DNA from: an uncultured Eubacteriales bacterium
GTDB lineage: Bacteria > Bacillota > Clostridia > Oscillospirales > Acutalibacteraceae
NCBI GenBank assembly: GCA_934454655.1
Contig: CAKSFK010000003.1
Location: 47,973-111,972, forward strand
Length of the DNA: 64,000 bases
Reading direction: 5' to 3'
Shown: positions 1 through 9,571 of the stretch, piece by piece
Layout: each line of letters starts with the position of its first letter
Position numbering within the stretch: position 1 is the first letter of the stretch
Position numbers and translations under genes: made by a program
Notes under the pieces: model-generated
Seen by the model: only the letters and a program-made list of their open reading frames with translations
Database searches by the model: none
What the model was told of the DNA's origin: nothing

Positions 1-1493
1 TCTTTGAGAATCTGCACGCGGCGCTGTTTCGCGCCGATATCAAGCCTTATTCCGTCTAACTGTTCCTTAAGAGCGTCCGCATTCTGCACTTTGGAAGAAA
101 GTTTCAGCTGATAACCCTTAATTACATTTCGACGGCCTTCAAGCTGTTCATCAAGGCTGTCAATAAGCTTTTTTGTTTCGTTAAACTCGTTTTGCAGGCT
201 GTTTTTCTCATCACACAGCTTTTCTATTCTTTCGTCAACTGTTTGGCTGCGAGCAATTATTTCTTCCGCCGCGCTGTCCGACGTGACCATCCGAACGCGG
301 CTGTCGGCGCTTTGTGCGGTGAGCTTGTTAAGCTTTTTAACCTCGTTCTCGATTTTAATCGAAATGTTTTCGCTGTCGCTCATCAGCGAAGAAAGTCTTT
401 CTTCAAGGTCGGCAAGCTCGGCTGAAAGGTCTGCCTTTTCAGCCTGTTTTTGTTTTGCGGAATTCTCCTTTTCCTCGATTTCCTTTTCCGCCTGCAAATC
501 GGACAGACTCAGATTTTCTTCCTCGTTCTTCAGTCTTTCAACGGTCTGTCTGTTATGCTTAATTTCGTTTTTAATAAGTTCAGCGCCGCTGTCCGTCTTA
601 ACAATTTCCTCATTAAGGTTTGAAATTGCCAGCCGTTCGCCCTCAATGTCCGAGGTAAGCTTTGCAAAGTACGCGGTGTTTTCTTCCGCCCTGCGGTCAA
701 AATCCGAAAGAGCGTCGTCAATTTCGCGGTAGGTAAGCTGTGCCTCGGCAATCTTGCTTTCCTGGCGGCGCAGAGCGTCCTTTGAATTGTCCAGCATATT
801 AAGCCACAGACCTATTTCAAGTTCCTTTTTGCGCTCGGAAAGTTCCAAAAACTTTTCTGCCTTGCGGCTTTGTTCCTTAAGCGGACCCACCCTTGCTTCA
901 AGCTCATCCGAAATATCGTGCAGGCGCACAAGGTTATCCTCGGCTGCGGTCAGCTTTCTTTCCGCTTCAAGCTTTCTGTAACGGTATTTGGAAATGCCCG
1001 CCGCTTCCTCAAAAATGTCCCGTCTTTCGCCGGATTTTGAGCTTATTATGTTGTCGATTTTTCCCTGACCTATCATTGAATACCCGTCCCTGCCAAGACC
1101 AGTATCCATAAAAAGCTCGTGAATATCCTTAAGCCTCACAGAAACACCGTTAATCGCGTATTCGCTTTCGTGCGAACGGTAATATCTTCTTGTAACAGCC
1201 ACCGAATCGTTATCAAAGTTAAGCGTTCTGTCGCTGTTATCAATGTTAAGCGTAACCTCGCAAAATCCGTGGGGGCGGCGTGTTTCCGTTCCGCCGAAAA
1301 TTACGTCCTCCATAGACTGCCCGCGCAGACTTTTGGTTGACTGCTCACCGAGCACCCACCGCACCGCGTCGGAAATATTGCTTTTGCCGCTGCCGTTAGG
1401 CCCGACAACCGCCGTAACGCCCTTTCCGAACTTAAGCACGGTTTTATCCGCAAAGGACTTAAACCCCTGAATTTGTATAGAGCTTAAAAGCAA
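1..1493 (-). CDS. smc: Chromosome partition protein SMC, N-terminal part (cut by window edge)
   Basis: SMC is the ATPase core of bacterial condensin and organises and helps segregate the nucleoid. The reverse strand reads a protein opening with QGFKSFADKT, a Walker A motif GPNGSGKS at residues 31-38, the Q-loop motif QGKID near residue 147, and then a long charged coiled coil running off the window, so the hinge, second coiled coil and signature/Walker B half are not visible. About 497 codons are present. The only usable start is TTG at 1493: an in-frame TAA, which is the stop of the upstream radical SAM gene, lies two codons before it, and GAGAGGTG in the upstream gene's end serves as ribosome binding site. 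It is the last visible gene of the plsX-rnc-radical SAM-smc block, and rnc next to smc is common in Firmicutes. Confidence 0.95.
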   Translation of the reverse strand, partial: MLLSSIQIQGFKSFADKTVLKFGKGVTAVVGPNGSGKSNISDAVRWVLGEQSTKSLRGQSMEDVIFGGTETRRPHGFCEVTLNIDNSDRTLNFDNDSVAVTRRYYRSHESEYAINGVSVRLKDIHELFMDTGLGRDGYSMIGQGKIDNIISSKSGERRDIFEEAAGISKYRYRKLEAERKLTAAEDNLVRLHDISDELEARVGPLKEQSRKAEKFLELSERKKELEIGLWLNMLDNSKDALRRQESKIAEAQLTYREIDDALSDFDRRAEENTAYFAKLTSDIEGERLAISNLNEEIVKTDSGAELIKNEIKHNRQTVERLKNEEENLSLSDLQAEKEIEEKENSAKQKQAEKADLSAELADLEERLSSLMSDSENISIKIENEVKKLNKLTAQSADSRVRMVTSDSAAEEIIARSQTVDERIEKLCDEKNSLQNEFNETKKLIDSLDEQLEGRRNVIKGYQLKLSSKVQNADALKEQLDGIRLDIGAKQRRVQILK

Positions 1494-1496
1494 GCC

Positions 1497-2492
1497 TTAC
1501 ACCTCTCTTTCAATTCTGAACCTGAGCGAGCCCAGACTCTCATCCTCTCTAACCTTACAATCGTAACCCTTTGATTTTAAAAACACAAGATTTTTGCGTT
1601 TCTGCCCCGTCATTTTTGAAACGTCGGACCTGCCGACAAATATCGTATATCTGCCCTTTTCGCCCAAAGCCGAGAGCACGCCCGCAAGCATTATCTGCGA
1701 CTGGCACAGCTCGCTGAAGGCGGGGTGCCAAGGTCCCGCTATATAGGCGCTTTCCTCAACCGAGTGAAGTCCCAGCCTTATAACCTTTATTCCGTTGCCG
1801 CAAAACATTCTGTAAAGTTTTGCGGCAAGCGAAACGGCGCTGTCAAGCGTTTGCGGCTTATACTTGCCGTCCGCATAAAGCGCGGCAAGGTCGGTATCCT
1901 TAAGCACGATTGTAGGATAAATTCTCACCGTTGAGGGCTCTAGGTCAATAAGCTTTTGCGCTGTTTTTACAGCAGACATATCGGTATCGGCGTAAAGCCC
2001 CGTCATCATTTGCAGCCCCAGTTCAAAGCCGTAGGACTTTATAAGCCTTGACGCCTTAACAACGTCGTTTGCGCTGTGACCGCGGTTATTAAGCCTCAGC
2101 ACCCTGTCGTTCATACTTTGCGCTCCGAGCTCTATTGAAGTGACGCCCTTTTCCTTAAGCAGGGTGAGTATTTCGTCGTCAACGGCGTCGGGTCTTGTGG
2201 AAATTCTTATTCCGCGCACCGTTTTGTCCCTTACGTATTTTTCCGCCGCGTCAAGAAGGTCGGTCATATATGTGCGGTTAATTGCGGTAAAACTTCCGCC
2301 GAAAAAGGCAATTTCCGCCGTATCGCCGCAAAAAGCCTTACCCGTCCCAGCGGCTTTAACCGCCTTGTCCACATCGGACGGGCGCGGCGCTTTAAACGTG
2401 CCGGTTATATACCGCTGATTGCAAAAGCTGCACTTATTAGGGCAGCCGATATGCGGCACAAATATTGAAATATTTGAATGATTAAGGCTCAT
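1497..2492 (-). CDS. Elp3-like radical SAM protein
   Basis: A 331-residue radical SAM protein of the Elp3-like (COG1243-type) group that often sits between rnc and smc in Clostridia. The [4Fe-4S]/SAM cluster motif CX3CX2C is C17, C21 and C24 in GCPNKCSFC. It is followed by FFGGSFTAI, the usual second strand and glycine motif, and by RISTRPD and SIELGAQSMND, typical of the Elp3/HemN-like barrel. The acetyltransferase domain of true Elp3 is absent, so a tRNA-wobble-uridine role cannot be assumed. Its start overlaps the stop of rnc by 4 bp, which implies translational coupling. Family assignment is firm; the substrate is unknown. Confidence 0.85.
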   Translation of the reverse strand: MSLNHSNISIFVPHIGCPNKCSFCNQRYITGTFKAPRPSDVDKAVKAAGTGKAFCGDTAEIAFFGGSFTAINRTYMTDLLDAAEKYVRDKTVRGIRISTRPDAVDDEILTLLKEKGVTSIELGAQSMNDRVLRLNNRGHSANDVVKASRLIKSYGFELGLQMMTGLYADTDMSAVKTAQKLIDLEPSTVRIYPTIVLKDTDLAALYADGKYKPQTLDSAVSLAAKLYRMFCGNGIKVIRLGLHSVEESAYIAGPWHPAFSELCQSQIMLAGVLSALGEKGRYTIFVGRSDVSKMTGQKRKNLVFLKSKGYDCKVREDESLGSLRFRIEREV

Positions 2493-3169
2493 ATTTCAGC
2501 ACCCATAAGCTTGAGTGCCTCTTTTGCCGCCATTTGTTCTGCCTGCTTCTTGTTCTTTCCCGTACCCGTTCCTATTACGTTTGAATTAAGGTGAACCTCA
2601 ACCGTAAAGCTTTTATCGTGATCCGGACCGTTTTCGCCCGTTAATATATATGTTACGGATTCCTCGGGATTGCGCTGTATTATTTCCTGCAATGCCGTTT
2701 TGTAATCCTTAAACACCTCATCATCGGTGTGTTTAAGTTCACGCAGAACAAAGTTCATAACGTGCCGTCTTGCGGGCTCCATTCCGCCGTCAAGGTAAAT
2801 TGCCGCCAAAACCGCCTCAAACGCGTCCGCCAATATTGAGTCACGCTCTCTGCCACCGCTTTTTTCCTCGCCTTTGCCGAGCATTAAGTGTTTTCCCAGC
2901 TCCAGCTCCCTTGAAAATGTACAGAGCGATTTTTCGCAGACAAGCGACGCCCTGAGCTTTGTAAGTTCGCCCTCGGGCAGGCTCTTAAAGTACCTGTAAA
3001 TATAGTCGGATACTATTATGGAAAGCACCGAGTCGCCCAAAAATTCGAGCCTTTCGTTTGAAGAGAAGCCGCCTCTTACTTCATTGGCATAGGAAGAATG
3101 GGTAAGCGCGTTTTTGAGCAGATCGATGTTATTAAATTTATAACCTAACTTTTCCTCTAAACCGTCCAT
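2489..3169 (-). CDS. rnc: Ribonuclease III
   Basis: Double-strand-specific endoribonuclease that matures rRNA and processes structured mRNAs. The 226 residues fit the usual length. The catalytic signature NERLEFLGDSVLS lies at residues 38-50, with E42 and D46 as predicted metal ligands, and the second acidic pair is in ADAFEAVLAAIYLDGG. A double-stranded-RNA-binding domain occupies roughly residues 155-222, ending in KNKKQAEQMAAKEAL. AGAAGGAAA precedes the ATG. It follows plsX by 17 bp and overlaps the radical SAM gene by 4 bp, so it is part of one transcription unit. Confidence 0.97.
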   Translation of the reverse strand: MDGLEEKLGYKFNNIDLLKNALTHSSYANEVRGGFSSNERLEFLGDSVLSIIVSDYIYRYFKSLPEGELTKLRASLVCEKSLCTFSRELELGKHLMLGKGEEKSGGRERDSILADAFEAVLAAIYLDGGMEPARRHVMNFVLRELKHTDDEVFKDYKTALQEIIQRNPEESVTYILTGENGPDHDKSFTVEVHLNSNVIGTGTGKNKKQAEQMAAKEALKLMGAEI

Positions 3170-3186
3170 TTGAATTTCCTTCTTTT

Positions 3187-4176
3187 TTACTGTTTCAGCG
3201 CCGCGGATATTTTTTCCGTAACACCCGTGTCAGTGTACTTAATTGCCTGCCTGATAGCATTTTTTATCGCCTTTGCGTCGGAATTTCCGTGAGCCTTTAT
3301 AACCGTTCCGTTAACGCCCAAAAGCGGCGCGCCGCCGACCTCCGAGCTGTCCATCATCTTTTTAAGCCCGCCGAGGTCGCTTTTTACAACAAGCGATGCA
3401 AGCTTATTGGTAATGCTCTTATAGAATATCTTTTTTATAAGCGAGAAAAATGTTGACGCTGTTCCCTCAATCAGTTTTAAGGCAATGTTGCCGGTAAACC
3501 CGTCGGTTATAACGGCATTGCACTCACCTTTCGGCATTTCGCGCGATTCAACATTGCCGACAAAGTTTATCGGTGCCTTGCAAAGCTGTGCGTAAGCCTC
3601 TTTTCTTAATTCGTCGCCCTTTGTGTCCTCGGTGCCGATATTCAGCAGTCCTACCGTGGGGTTTGGAACATTCTCAACATTTTTAAGGTAAACGCTTGCC
3701 ATAATTCCGAACTGGCAGAGCATTTCGGGTCTGCAATCGGCATTAGCGCCCATATCCATAAGCATATAATGACCGCCGGGCGACGGTATCATTCCCGCAA
3801 GCGCCGGGCGTTTAATGCCCTTTATACGCTTTACAATAAGCGTTCCGCCGACGACTACCGCGCCTGTGCTTCCCGCAGAAACAAATGCGTCGGCTCTGCC
3901 CTCTGCCAACTCATAAAACGCAAGCGCCATTGAGCTGTTTTTATGCGCCTTTAAAAGCGATGTCGGGTCATCGTGCATTGAAATAACATCATCGGTATTA
4001 ACAATTTTAAGTTCGCCGTAAAACTTAAGGGCGTTATCGGTAATAATTTTTCTTATAACGATTTCCTTGCCGGTAAGCGTAATTTCGGTTTTAAATTCCT
4101 CCGAAGCCGCGGCAGCGCCCCTTATTATTTCAAGCGGAGCGTTATCCCCGCCGAAAGCGTCAACAACAACACGCAT
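3187..4176 (-). CDS. plsX: Phosphate acyltransferase PlsX
   Basis: Converts acyl-ACP plus phosphate to acyl-phosphate, the first step of phospholipid synthesis in most Firmicutes; acts at the membrane surface. The protein starts MRVVVDAFGGDNAP and contains the family segments SAGSTGAVVVGG, MLMDMGAN, NIGTE and TDGFTGNIALK. I chose the ATG at 4176 rather than an upstream start 11 codons earlier because GGAG lies 9 bases before it and the product then begins at the conserved VDAFGGD block (329 residues). The Shine-Dalgarno is embedded in the last codons of trmFO, whose stop is 5 bases upstream, so the two genes are coupled. acpP, often close to plsX and rnc, is instead at the far end of the window. 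Confidence 0.96.
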   Translation of the reverse strand: MRVVVDAFGGDNAPLEIIRGAAAASEEFKTEITLTGKEIVIRKIITDNALKFYGELKIVNTDDVISMHDDPTSLLKAHKNSSMALAFYELAEGRADAFVSAGSTGAVVVGGTLIVKRIKGIKRPALAGMIPSPGGHYMLMDMGANADCRPEMLCQFGIMASVYLKNVENVPNPTVGLLNIGTEDTKGDELRKEAYAQLCKAPINFVGNVESREMPKGECNAVITDGFTGNIALKLIEGTASTFFSLIKKIFYKSITNKLASLVVKSDLGGLKKMMDSSEVGGAPLLGVNGTVIKAHGNSDAKAIKNAIRQAIKYTDTGVTEKISAALKQ

Positions 4177-4181
4177 TTTTA

Positions 4182-5486
4182 TTACTCCTTTATTAAAGTA
4201 CCGAACCAATCGGCGGACCGTTTAGCAAGCGTCGCATGACGCTCGCGCTTGTCCCTTATGTGTGTATCAAGCGGCGGCAGTATTCCGAAATTTGCACCCA
4301 TAGGCTGAAAATCGGTAACCGATCCGTCGCAAATATAATGAAGCAAAGCCCCGATCATTGTAAACTCAGGCAAAACAAGCGGTTTTTCGCCCTTAAGCTT
4401 TGCCGCGGCGTTAATTCCCGCAACAATGCCGCTTGCCGCCGACTCCATATACCCCTCAACGCCCGAAAGCTGACCCGCAAAGAATATATTGCCGTTTGAT
4501 TTTAAAGAGAGCTCCGGCGCCAGAAGTTCCGGGGAATTTATAAATGTGTTTCTGTGCATAACGCCGTAACGCACAAACTCCGCATTTTCAAGACCGGGTA
4601 TCAACGAAAAGACTCTTTTTTGTTCGGGAAATTTCAAATTGGTCTGAAATCCCACCAGATTATAAAGCGTACCCGCGGAATTTTCACGTCTTAGCTGTAC
4701 CGCCGCCCACGGTCTGTGACCCGTTCTCGGGTCTTTAAGTCCGACAGGCTTTAACGGACCGAAACGTATTGAATCTTCGCCGCGCTTTGCCAAAACCTCA
4801 ACAGGCATACAGCCCTCATAGACCTTAAGCGGTCTGTCAAATTCGTGCAGAGGCGCGGTTTCCGCCGTTACAAGTTCGTTATAAAACGCGGTATACTCTT
4901 CTTTATTCATCGGGCAATTGATGTAGTCGTCCGTCCCCTTTCCGTAACGCGAAGCAAAAAAGGCTTTCTCCATATCAATGCTTTCCGCCGTTACAATGGG
5001 TGCGGCGGCGTCGTAAAAGCTCAAATTTCCACCGCCGGAAAGTCTGCCTATATCCTCAGCCAGCGCGCTGTCGGTAAGAGGACCCGTGGCAATCACGGTT
5101 ATACCGTTAACGGGTATTTGTGTAACGCATTCTTCCTTAACGGTAATGTTGGGGTGATTTTTAATTTTCTCGGTTACAAGCCGTGAAAAAATATCTCGGT
5201 CAACGGCGAGCGCGCCGCCTGCCGCAACGGCGGATTTATCCGCGGCGGGCAGACATACCGAGCCCAAGCGCCTCATTTCTTCCTTTAAAAGTCCCGCGGC
5301 AGAGTCCGGTCTTGCCGCTTTAAGCGAATTGGAACACACAAGTTCAGCCAAATTATCGCTTTTGTGGGCGGGCGTTTTCTTTTTCGGCTTCATTTCAAGC
5401 AGTTCAACCTTTACGCCGCGGTTTGCCGCCGCAAACGCAGCTTCGCACCCCGCAAGACCCCCGCCTATAACGGTAATTTTATCCAT
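4182..5486 (-). CDS. trmFO: Folate-dependent tRNA (uracil-54) methyltransferase TrmFO
   Basis: Flavoprotein that makes ribothymidine at position 54 of tRNA using methylenetetrahydrofolate. The 434 residues match the family. The N-terminal FAD-binding motif is GGGLAGCEAAFAAANRG, with the typical LLEMKPKKKTPAHKSD and LVCSNSLKA following. Later segments include GCMPVEVLAKRGEDSIRFGP, GFQTNLKFPEQKRVF and NIFFAGQLSGVEGY. Its start overlaps topA by 8 bp, and the topA-trmFO pairing is widespread in Firmicutes. Confidence 0.97.
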   Translation of the reverse strand: MDKITVIGGGLAGCEAAFAAANRGVKVELLEMKPKKKTPAHKSDNLAELVCSNSLKAARPDSAAGLLKEEMRRLGSVCLPAADKSAVAAGGALAVDRDIFSRLVTEKIKNHPNITVKEECVTQIPVNGITVIATGPLTDSALAEDIGRLSGGGNLSFYDAAAPIVTAESIDMEKAFFASRYGKGTDDYINCPMNKEEYTAFYNELVTAETAPLHEFDRPLKVYEGCMPVEVLAKRGEDSIRFGPLKPVGLKDPRTGHRPWAAVQLRRENSAGTLYNLVGFQTNLKFPEQKRVFSLIPGLENAEFVRYGVMHRNTFINSPELLAPELSLKSNGNIFFAGQLSGVEGYMESAASGIVAGINAAAKLKGEKPLVLPEFTMIGALLHYICDGSVTDFQPMGANFGILPPLDTHIRDKRERHATLAKRSADWFGTLIKE

Positions 5487-7569
5487 TCTTTTTCGCCGCC
5501 GTTTTCTTCTTCCTTGTTGGGCATTCGGAATTCATACAGTATTTTCTGCCGCGCCCCATTATAATATAGCTGCCGCACTCCGGGCATTTTTCGCCCGTCG
5601 GTATTCCGGGCGAGGCAAAATCGCACTCGGGATAATTTGAGCATCCGTAAAACTTTTTGCCTTTTTTAGAGGTTTTTTTAACAAGCTTTCCGCCGCATTT
5701 CGGGCAGGGCTCTTTAACCTCGTCCTCGGGCAGAGGTTTGGTGTTCTTGCACTCAGGGTAACCCGGGCATGCAAGGAATTTGCCGAATCTGCCGGATTTT
5801 ATAACCATTTTCCTGCCGCACTTGTCGCACACAACATCGGTTTCAACCTCGGGAACTTTAACCTTTTTGCCCTCAAGCGAATTTTCCGCTTTTTTGTAAA
5901 GCTTATCAAAATCGCTGTAAAACTCCCTTATTGTATCAACCCAGCCGCGTTTTCCCGCGCCTATTTCATCAAGCTGAACCTCCAGCCCAGCTGTAAATTT
6001 AACATCCACAATCTTATTGAAATATTCGGTAATAAGGTCGGAAACCACGGTGCCAAGCCGTGTCGGCTTAAGCGATTTTTTTTCACGCTCTATATAATCT
6101 CTTGTTAAAATATTTGAAATTATCGGAGCGTACGTTGACGGTCTGCCGATACCGTTTTCGTCAAGAGCCTTAATAAGCGTAGGCTCTGTGTAACGCGCCG
6201 GCGGCTGTGTAAAATGCTGATTGGGCGTAAGCTCTTTAAGCTTTAACACATAGCCCTTTTCCATTTCGGGCAGTGTGCCGCCCTCCTCGCCGTCGTCGTC
6301 CTTTCCCTCTTCGTAGAGCACGGTAAAGCCGTCAAATTTAACCGAATATCCGCTCGCCTTAAAAAGATAATCACCCGCAGTAATATCAGCGTTTACGGTG
6401 TTCTGAACGCAGACCGCCATTAATGAGGCTATGAATCTTTCCCATATAAGCTTGTAAAGCTTAAACTGCTCTGCAGTAAGCGCTTCTTTCACGGAATCGG
6501 GAGTCAGTGTTACGGCAGTCGGTCTTATCGCCTCGTGGGCGTCCTGTGCGCCGCTTTTTGTTTTAAAATACCTCGGCTTTGCCGGCAGATATTTAGCGCC
6601 GTATTTTTCGGTTATATAACTGTTTGCCGCCGCTCTTGCCTCTTCGGAAATTCTCAATGAGTCGGTACGCATATATGTGATAAGACCGGTAGAGCCGACG
6701 CCCGGCACGTCAATTCCCTCGTACAGCTGCTGCGCAATACGCATTGTGCGCTGACCGGTAAAACCCAGCTTGCGCGATGCTTCCTGCTGCAATGTTGAGG
6801 TAATAAACGGCGGCGCGGGCTGACGGTTACGCGTGCCTTTTTTAAGCTCCGAAACCGTATAAACTGCATTGCTTAAATCGGCAACTATTTTATCTGCCTC
6901 ATCACCGTTTTTAATAACGTCGATCTTTTTGCCGTCGGCATAACCGTAAAGCTTGGCGGAAAAGCTCTTTCTGCCCGAAAGCAGTCTTGCGTCCACACTC
7001 CAGTATTCCTCGGCATTAAACTTTTCAATTTCGCGTTCACGCTCGACAATAAGGCGCAATGCAACGGTCTGAACACGTCCGGCAGACAGACCGCTTTTAA
7101 CCTTCTTCCATAAGAAGGGGCTTAATTTGTAACCCACTATTCTGTCAAGAACTCTTCTTGCCTGCTGAGCGTCCACAAGGTCAAGATTGATTTTGTGCGG
7201 CGCGGCAATTCCCGCTTTAATGCCCGATTCGGTGATTTCATTAAAAGCAATGCGGTTCGCGCTGTTCAGATCAAGTGCCAAAATCTGTGCCAAGTGCCAC
7301 GATATAGCTTCTCCCTCACGGTCAGGGTCGGTTGCCAGCAAAACTTCGTCGCTGTTTGCGGCGGCTTCTTTAAGTTCCTTGATAAGTTCACGCTTGTCTG
7401 ACATATTTATATACTGCGGTTTAAAGTCATGCTCAACGTCAACACCCAGCTTTGATTTTGGCAAATCGCGCACGTGTCCCTTTGACGCCATAACGTTATA
7501 TCCGCTTCCCAGTGTCTTCTTTATTGTCTTTATTTTAGACGGTGACTCAACTATTATAAGCTTGGACAT
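5479..7569 (-). CDS. topA: DNA topoisomerase I
   Basis: Type IA topoisomerase that relaxes negative supercoils. The 696-residue protein begins with a TOPRIM domain (IVESPSKIKTI; DPDREGEAI), followed by the cleavage domain with the catalytic tyrosine in ITYMRTDS near residue 300 and the DAHEAIRPT block. The C-terminus has three zinc-ribbon modules with paired cysteines (CDKCG...CPGYPEC, CPKCG...CSNYPEC, CPECG...CMNSEC) and a basic tail. A Shine-Dalgarno precedes the ATG. It lies 15 bp after dprA and overlaps trmFO, giving the order dprA-topA-trmFO. Confidence 0.98.
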   Translation of the reverse strand: MSKLIIVESPSKIKTIKKTLGSGYNVMASKGHVRDLPKSKLGVDVEHDFKPQYINMSDKRELIKELKEAAANSDEVLLATDPDREGEAISWHLAQILALDLNSANRIAFNEITESGIKAGIAAPHKINLDLVDAQQARRVLDRIVGYKLSPFLWKKVKSGLSAGRVQTVALRLIVEREREIEKFNAEEYWSVDARLLSGRKSFSAKLYGYADGKKIDVIKNGDEADKIVADLSNAVYTVSELKKGTRNRQPAPPFITSTLQQEASRKLGFTGQRTMRIAQQLYEGIDVPGVGSTGLITYMRTDSLRISEEARAAANSYITEKYGAKYLPAKPRYFKTKSGAQDAHEAIRPTAVTLTPDSVKEALTAEQFKLYKLIWERFIASLMAVCVQNTVNADITAGDYLFKASGYSVKFDGFTVLYEEGKDDDGEEGGTLPEMEKGYVLKLKELTPNQHFTQPPARYTEPTLIKALDENGIGRPSTYAPIISNILTRDYIEREKKSLKPTRLGTVVSDLITEYFNKIVDVKFTAGLEVQLDEIGAGKRGWVDTIREFYSDFDKLYKKAENSLEGKKVKVPEVETDVVCDKCGRKMVIKSGRFGKFLACPGYPECKNTKPLPEDEVKEPCPKCGGKLVKKTSKKGKKFYGCSNYPECDFASPGIPTGEKCPECGSYIIMGRGRKYCMNSECPTRKKKTAAKKNG

Positions 7570-7584
7570 TTTATTCCTCCGTGA

Positions 7585-8727
7585 TTATTTGTTTATAAGT
7601 TCGTAGCATCCGCCCGGAACAGACCGTATCATCAATTCTATTTCAAGCTCGGTAAGAGCCGCAATAATTTCCGACGGTTCAAGCCCCGTATCCTTAATTT
7701 CTTCAGGATAAAATTTATGCTTATCCAGATGATTATATACTATTTTTGCGTTTTTTGAAAGTGTTTCAATTGATAATTTTTTGTTAACACCTTGTTCTGT
7801 CTTTTCGCGGACCTCGGTATTATGCTTTTCATAGGCTTTTTTAAGGTCAATTTTGTCCGGAAAACGAGGGATATATTCATTAAAAATATCCGACAGGTCA
7901 ATGAGCGGCTTTGCGCCGTCGCGCAGGAGTGCGTTTGAGCCCTCATAATCGGGCGATGTGACAGCGCCCGGAATTACAAATACGTCCCTGCCCTGCTCTG
8001 CCGCGTAGCGCGCCGTTATAAGCGAACCGCTGTGGCTTTTCGCCTCTACAACGACCGTACAGAGTGACAAGCCCGACATTATGCGGTTTCTCACCGGAAA
8101 CGTTGCTCTGCCCGCAGGCTGTTTCGGGGAAAACTCACTTATAAGGCAGCCGCTCGCCGCAACGGCATTTCTTAACTGCTCGTTCACTTTAAGATAGTCC
8201 GACAGCAGACCGCAGCCCATAACAAGAGAAGTTTTCCCGCCAACCTTAAGCGCCCCTATGTGAGCGGCACTGTCCGCACCCAATGCGCCGCCGCTTACAA
8301 TATTAAAGCCCGAAAGCGCAAGCCTTCTTGCAAGGGAGTACGCAGCCTTTCTGCCGTAGTCGCTCACCTTTCGCGGTCCTACAATGCAGGCGGTGGGAAT
8401 ATTATCAAAATCGGGCAATTTTCCCTTTACATAAAGCAAAACGGGCGGACTGTCTATGACCGACAGACAATACGGATACCTTTTGTCGCCGAACATTATA
8501 ATTTCTATACCGTTATTTTCACAGTCCCTCAGTATATCGGAAACATCGGTGTTCCTCAGCTTTTCTACCCGTCTTAACTCGTTAAAACTGAGTACCCGCG
8601 ACTCCGCAAGCGTTTCCTCATCCGTTTTGAAAATGTTGTCGGGATTTCCGAATTTTTCAAAGACTCTCGCGGTCTTAACACTGCCTACGCCCAACACCTG
8701 CTGAAGTTTTATATAATTCTCAACCAT
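7585..8727 (-). CDS. dprA: DNA-processing protein DprA
   Basis: DprA binds incoming single-stranded DNA and loads RecA during transformation; it is also conserved in non-competent bacteria. The 380 residues hold an N-terminal helix-hairpin-helix-like region, the Rossmann-like core with IVGPRKVSDYGRKAAY and IVSGGALGADSAAHIGAL, and FPVRNRIMSGLS, followed by a C-terminal winged-helix-type domain at about residues 310-380. The ATG overlaps the end of the SpoU methyltransferase gene by 8 bp. Natural competence is not shown by its presence alone. Confidence 0.95.
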   Translation of the reverse strand: MVENYIKLQQVLGVGSVKTARVFEKFGNPDNIFKTDEETLAESRVLSFNELRRVEKLRNTDVSDILRDCENNGIEIIMFGDKRYPYCLSVIDSPPVLLYVKGKLPDFDNIPTACIVGPRKVSDYGRKAAYSLARRLALSGFNIVSGGALGADSAAHIGALKVGGKTSLVMGCGLLSDYLKVNEQLRNAVAASGCLISEFSPKQPAGRATFPVRNRIMSGLSLCTVVVEAKSHSGSLITARYAAEQGRDVFVIPGAVTSPDYEGSNALLRDGAKPLIDLSDIFNEYIPRFPDKIDLKKAYEKHNTEVREKTEQGVNKKLSIETLSKNAKIVYNHLDKHKFYPEEIKDTGLEPSEIIAALTELEIELMIRSVPGGCYELINK

Positions 8728-9508
8728 TTTTCATCATTTCCCAAACCGCGATTGCGGCGGCGGCAGCAGCATTGAGCGATTCTGCCCTGCCGTTCATAGG
8801 CACGGTTACAAGCTTGTCCGACGCCGCCTTTGCAGCCTCGGTAAGCCCGTTTGCCTCGTTGCCTATCAAAACAGCGCATCCGCCGCCGAAATGCTGTGAC
8901 GAAATACTCTCGGCATTACTGTCAACAACACAGGCATACGATGTTATACCGTTGTTTTTAAGCAGAGTCGGAATATCGTCGGTAATAATTACAGGCATTC
9001 GCAGCAGTGTTCCCATAGAAGCCCTCAATACCTTCGGGGCGTACGGGTCGCATCCGTCGGACGAAAGAATTATTCCGTCCGCGCCCAGCGCCTCGGACGT
9101 TCTGGCAATTGCGCCGAGGTTAGAGGGGTCGGATATGTTTTCAAGCGCAACATACCTGCCGCCGCCCTTAACCCGCGCTTCATTTTCCCGCGGCATACGG
9201 CACACGGCAATTATTCCCTGCGGAGTCCCGGTATCGCCAATTTTTTTAAACAGCGCATCGGGGATTTTATAGCAATTATCGGAATTATCCGCAAAGCGCG
9301 CTGTTTCGTCTGAATATTTTTTTTCAGCCGTTTCGGAGATAATCAACTTATCAAACCTGATTCCGTTCTCCGCGGCATCGCGGCATATGCGTAACCCCTC
9401 AAGAACAAACAAACCGTTTTCCCGTCTTTTATCGGCGGAGGTCTGAAGAGAAGAAACAAGCTTGATAAGTGAATTTTCCCTGCTTGTTACAATATTAAAA
9501 TTCTTCAT
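8720..9508 (-). CDS. SpoU/TrmH-family RNA 2'-O-methyltransferase
   Basis: 262-residue RNA methyltransferase with an N-terminal substrate-binding domain (about residues 1-100) and a C-terminal knotted SPOUT domain. The three SpoU motifs are visible: ALENISDPSNLGAIARTSEA, LIGNEANGLT and VPMNGRAESLNAAAAAAIA. The family methylates ribose 2'-OH in rRNA or tRNA; I cannot assign the nucleotide. It lies downstream of the rplT terminator with no clear promoter of its own, so it may depend on read-through, and overlaps dprA by 8 bp. Confidence 0.9.
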   Translation of the reverse strand: MKNFNIVTSRENSLIKLVSSLQTSADKRRENGLFVLEGLRICRDAAENGIRFDKLIISETAEKKYSDETARFADNSDNCYKIPDALFKKIGDTGTPQGIIAVCRMPRENEARVKGGGRYVALENISDPSNLGAIARTSEALGADGIILSSDGCDPYAPKVLRASMGTLLRMPVIITDDIPTLLKNNGITSYACVVDSNAESISSQHFGGGCAVLIGNEANGLTEAAKAASDKLVTVPMNGRAESLNAAAAAAIAVWEMMKNG

Positions 9509-9532
9509 TGGCGCTTTCTCCGTAAAAATATT

Positions 9533-9565
9533 AAAAAGAGCCCGAAGTTCGTTTAAACCCCGGGC
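9533..9565 (-). terminator. Rho-independent terminator after rplT
   Basis: On the minus strand a GCCCG stem and its complement CGGGC, with an AT-rich loop, are followed by CTTTTT. It sits directly after the rplT stop and closes the infC-rpmI-rplT operon; leakage through it would feed the methyltransferase gene. Confidence 0.75.
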
Positions 9566-9571
9566 AATAAA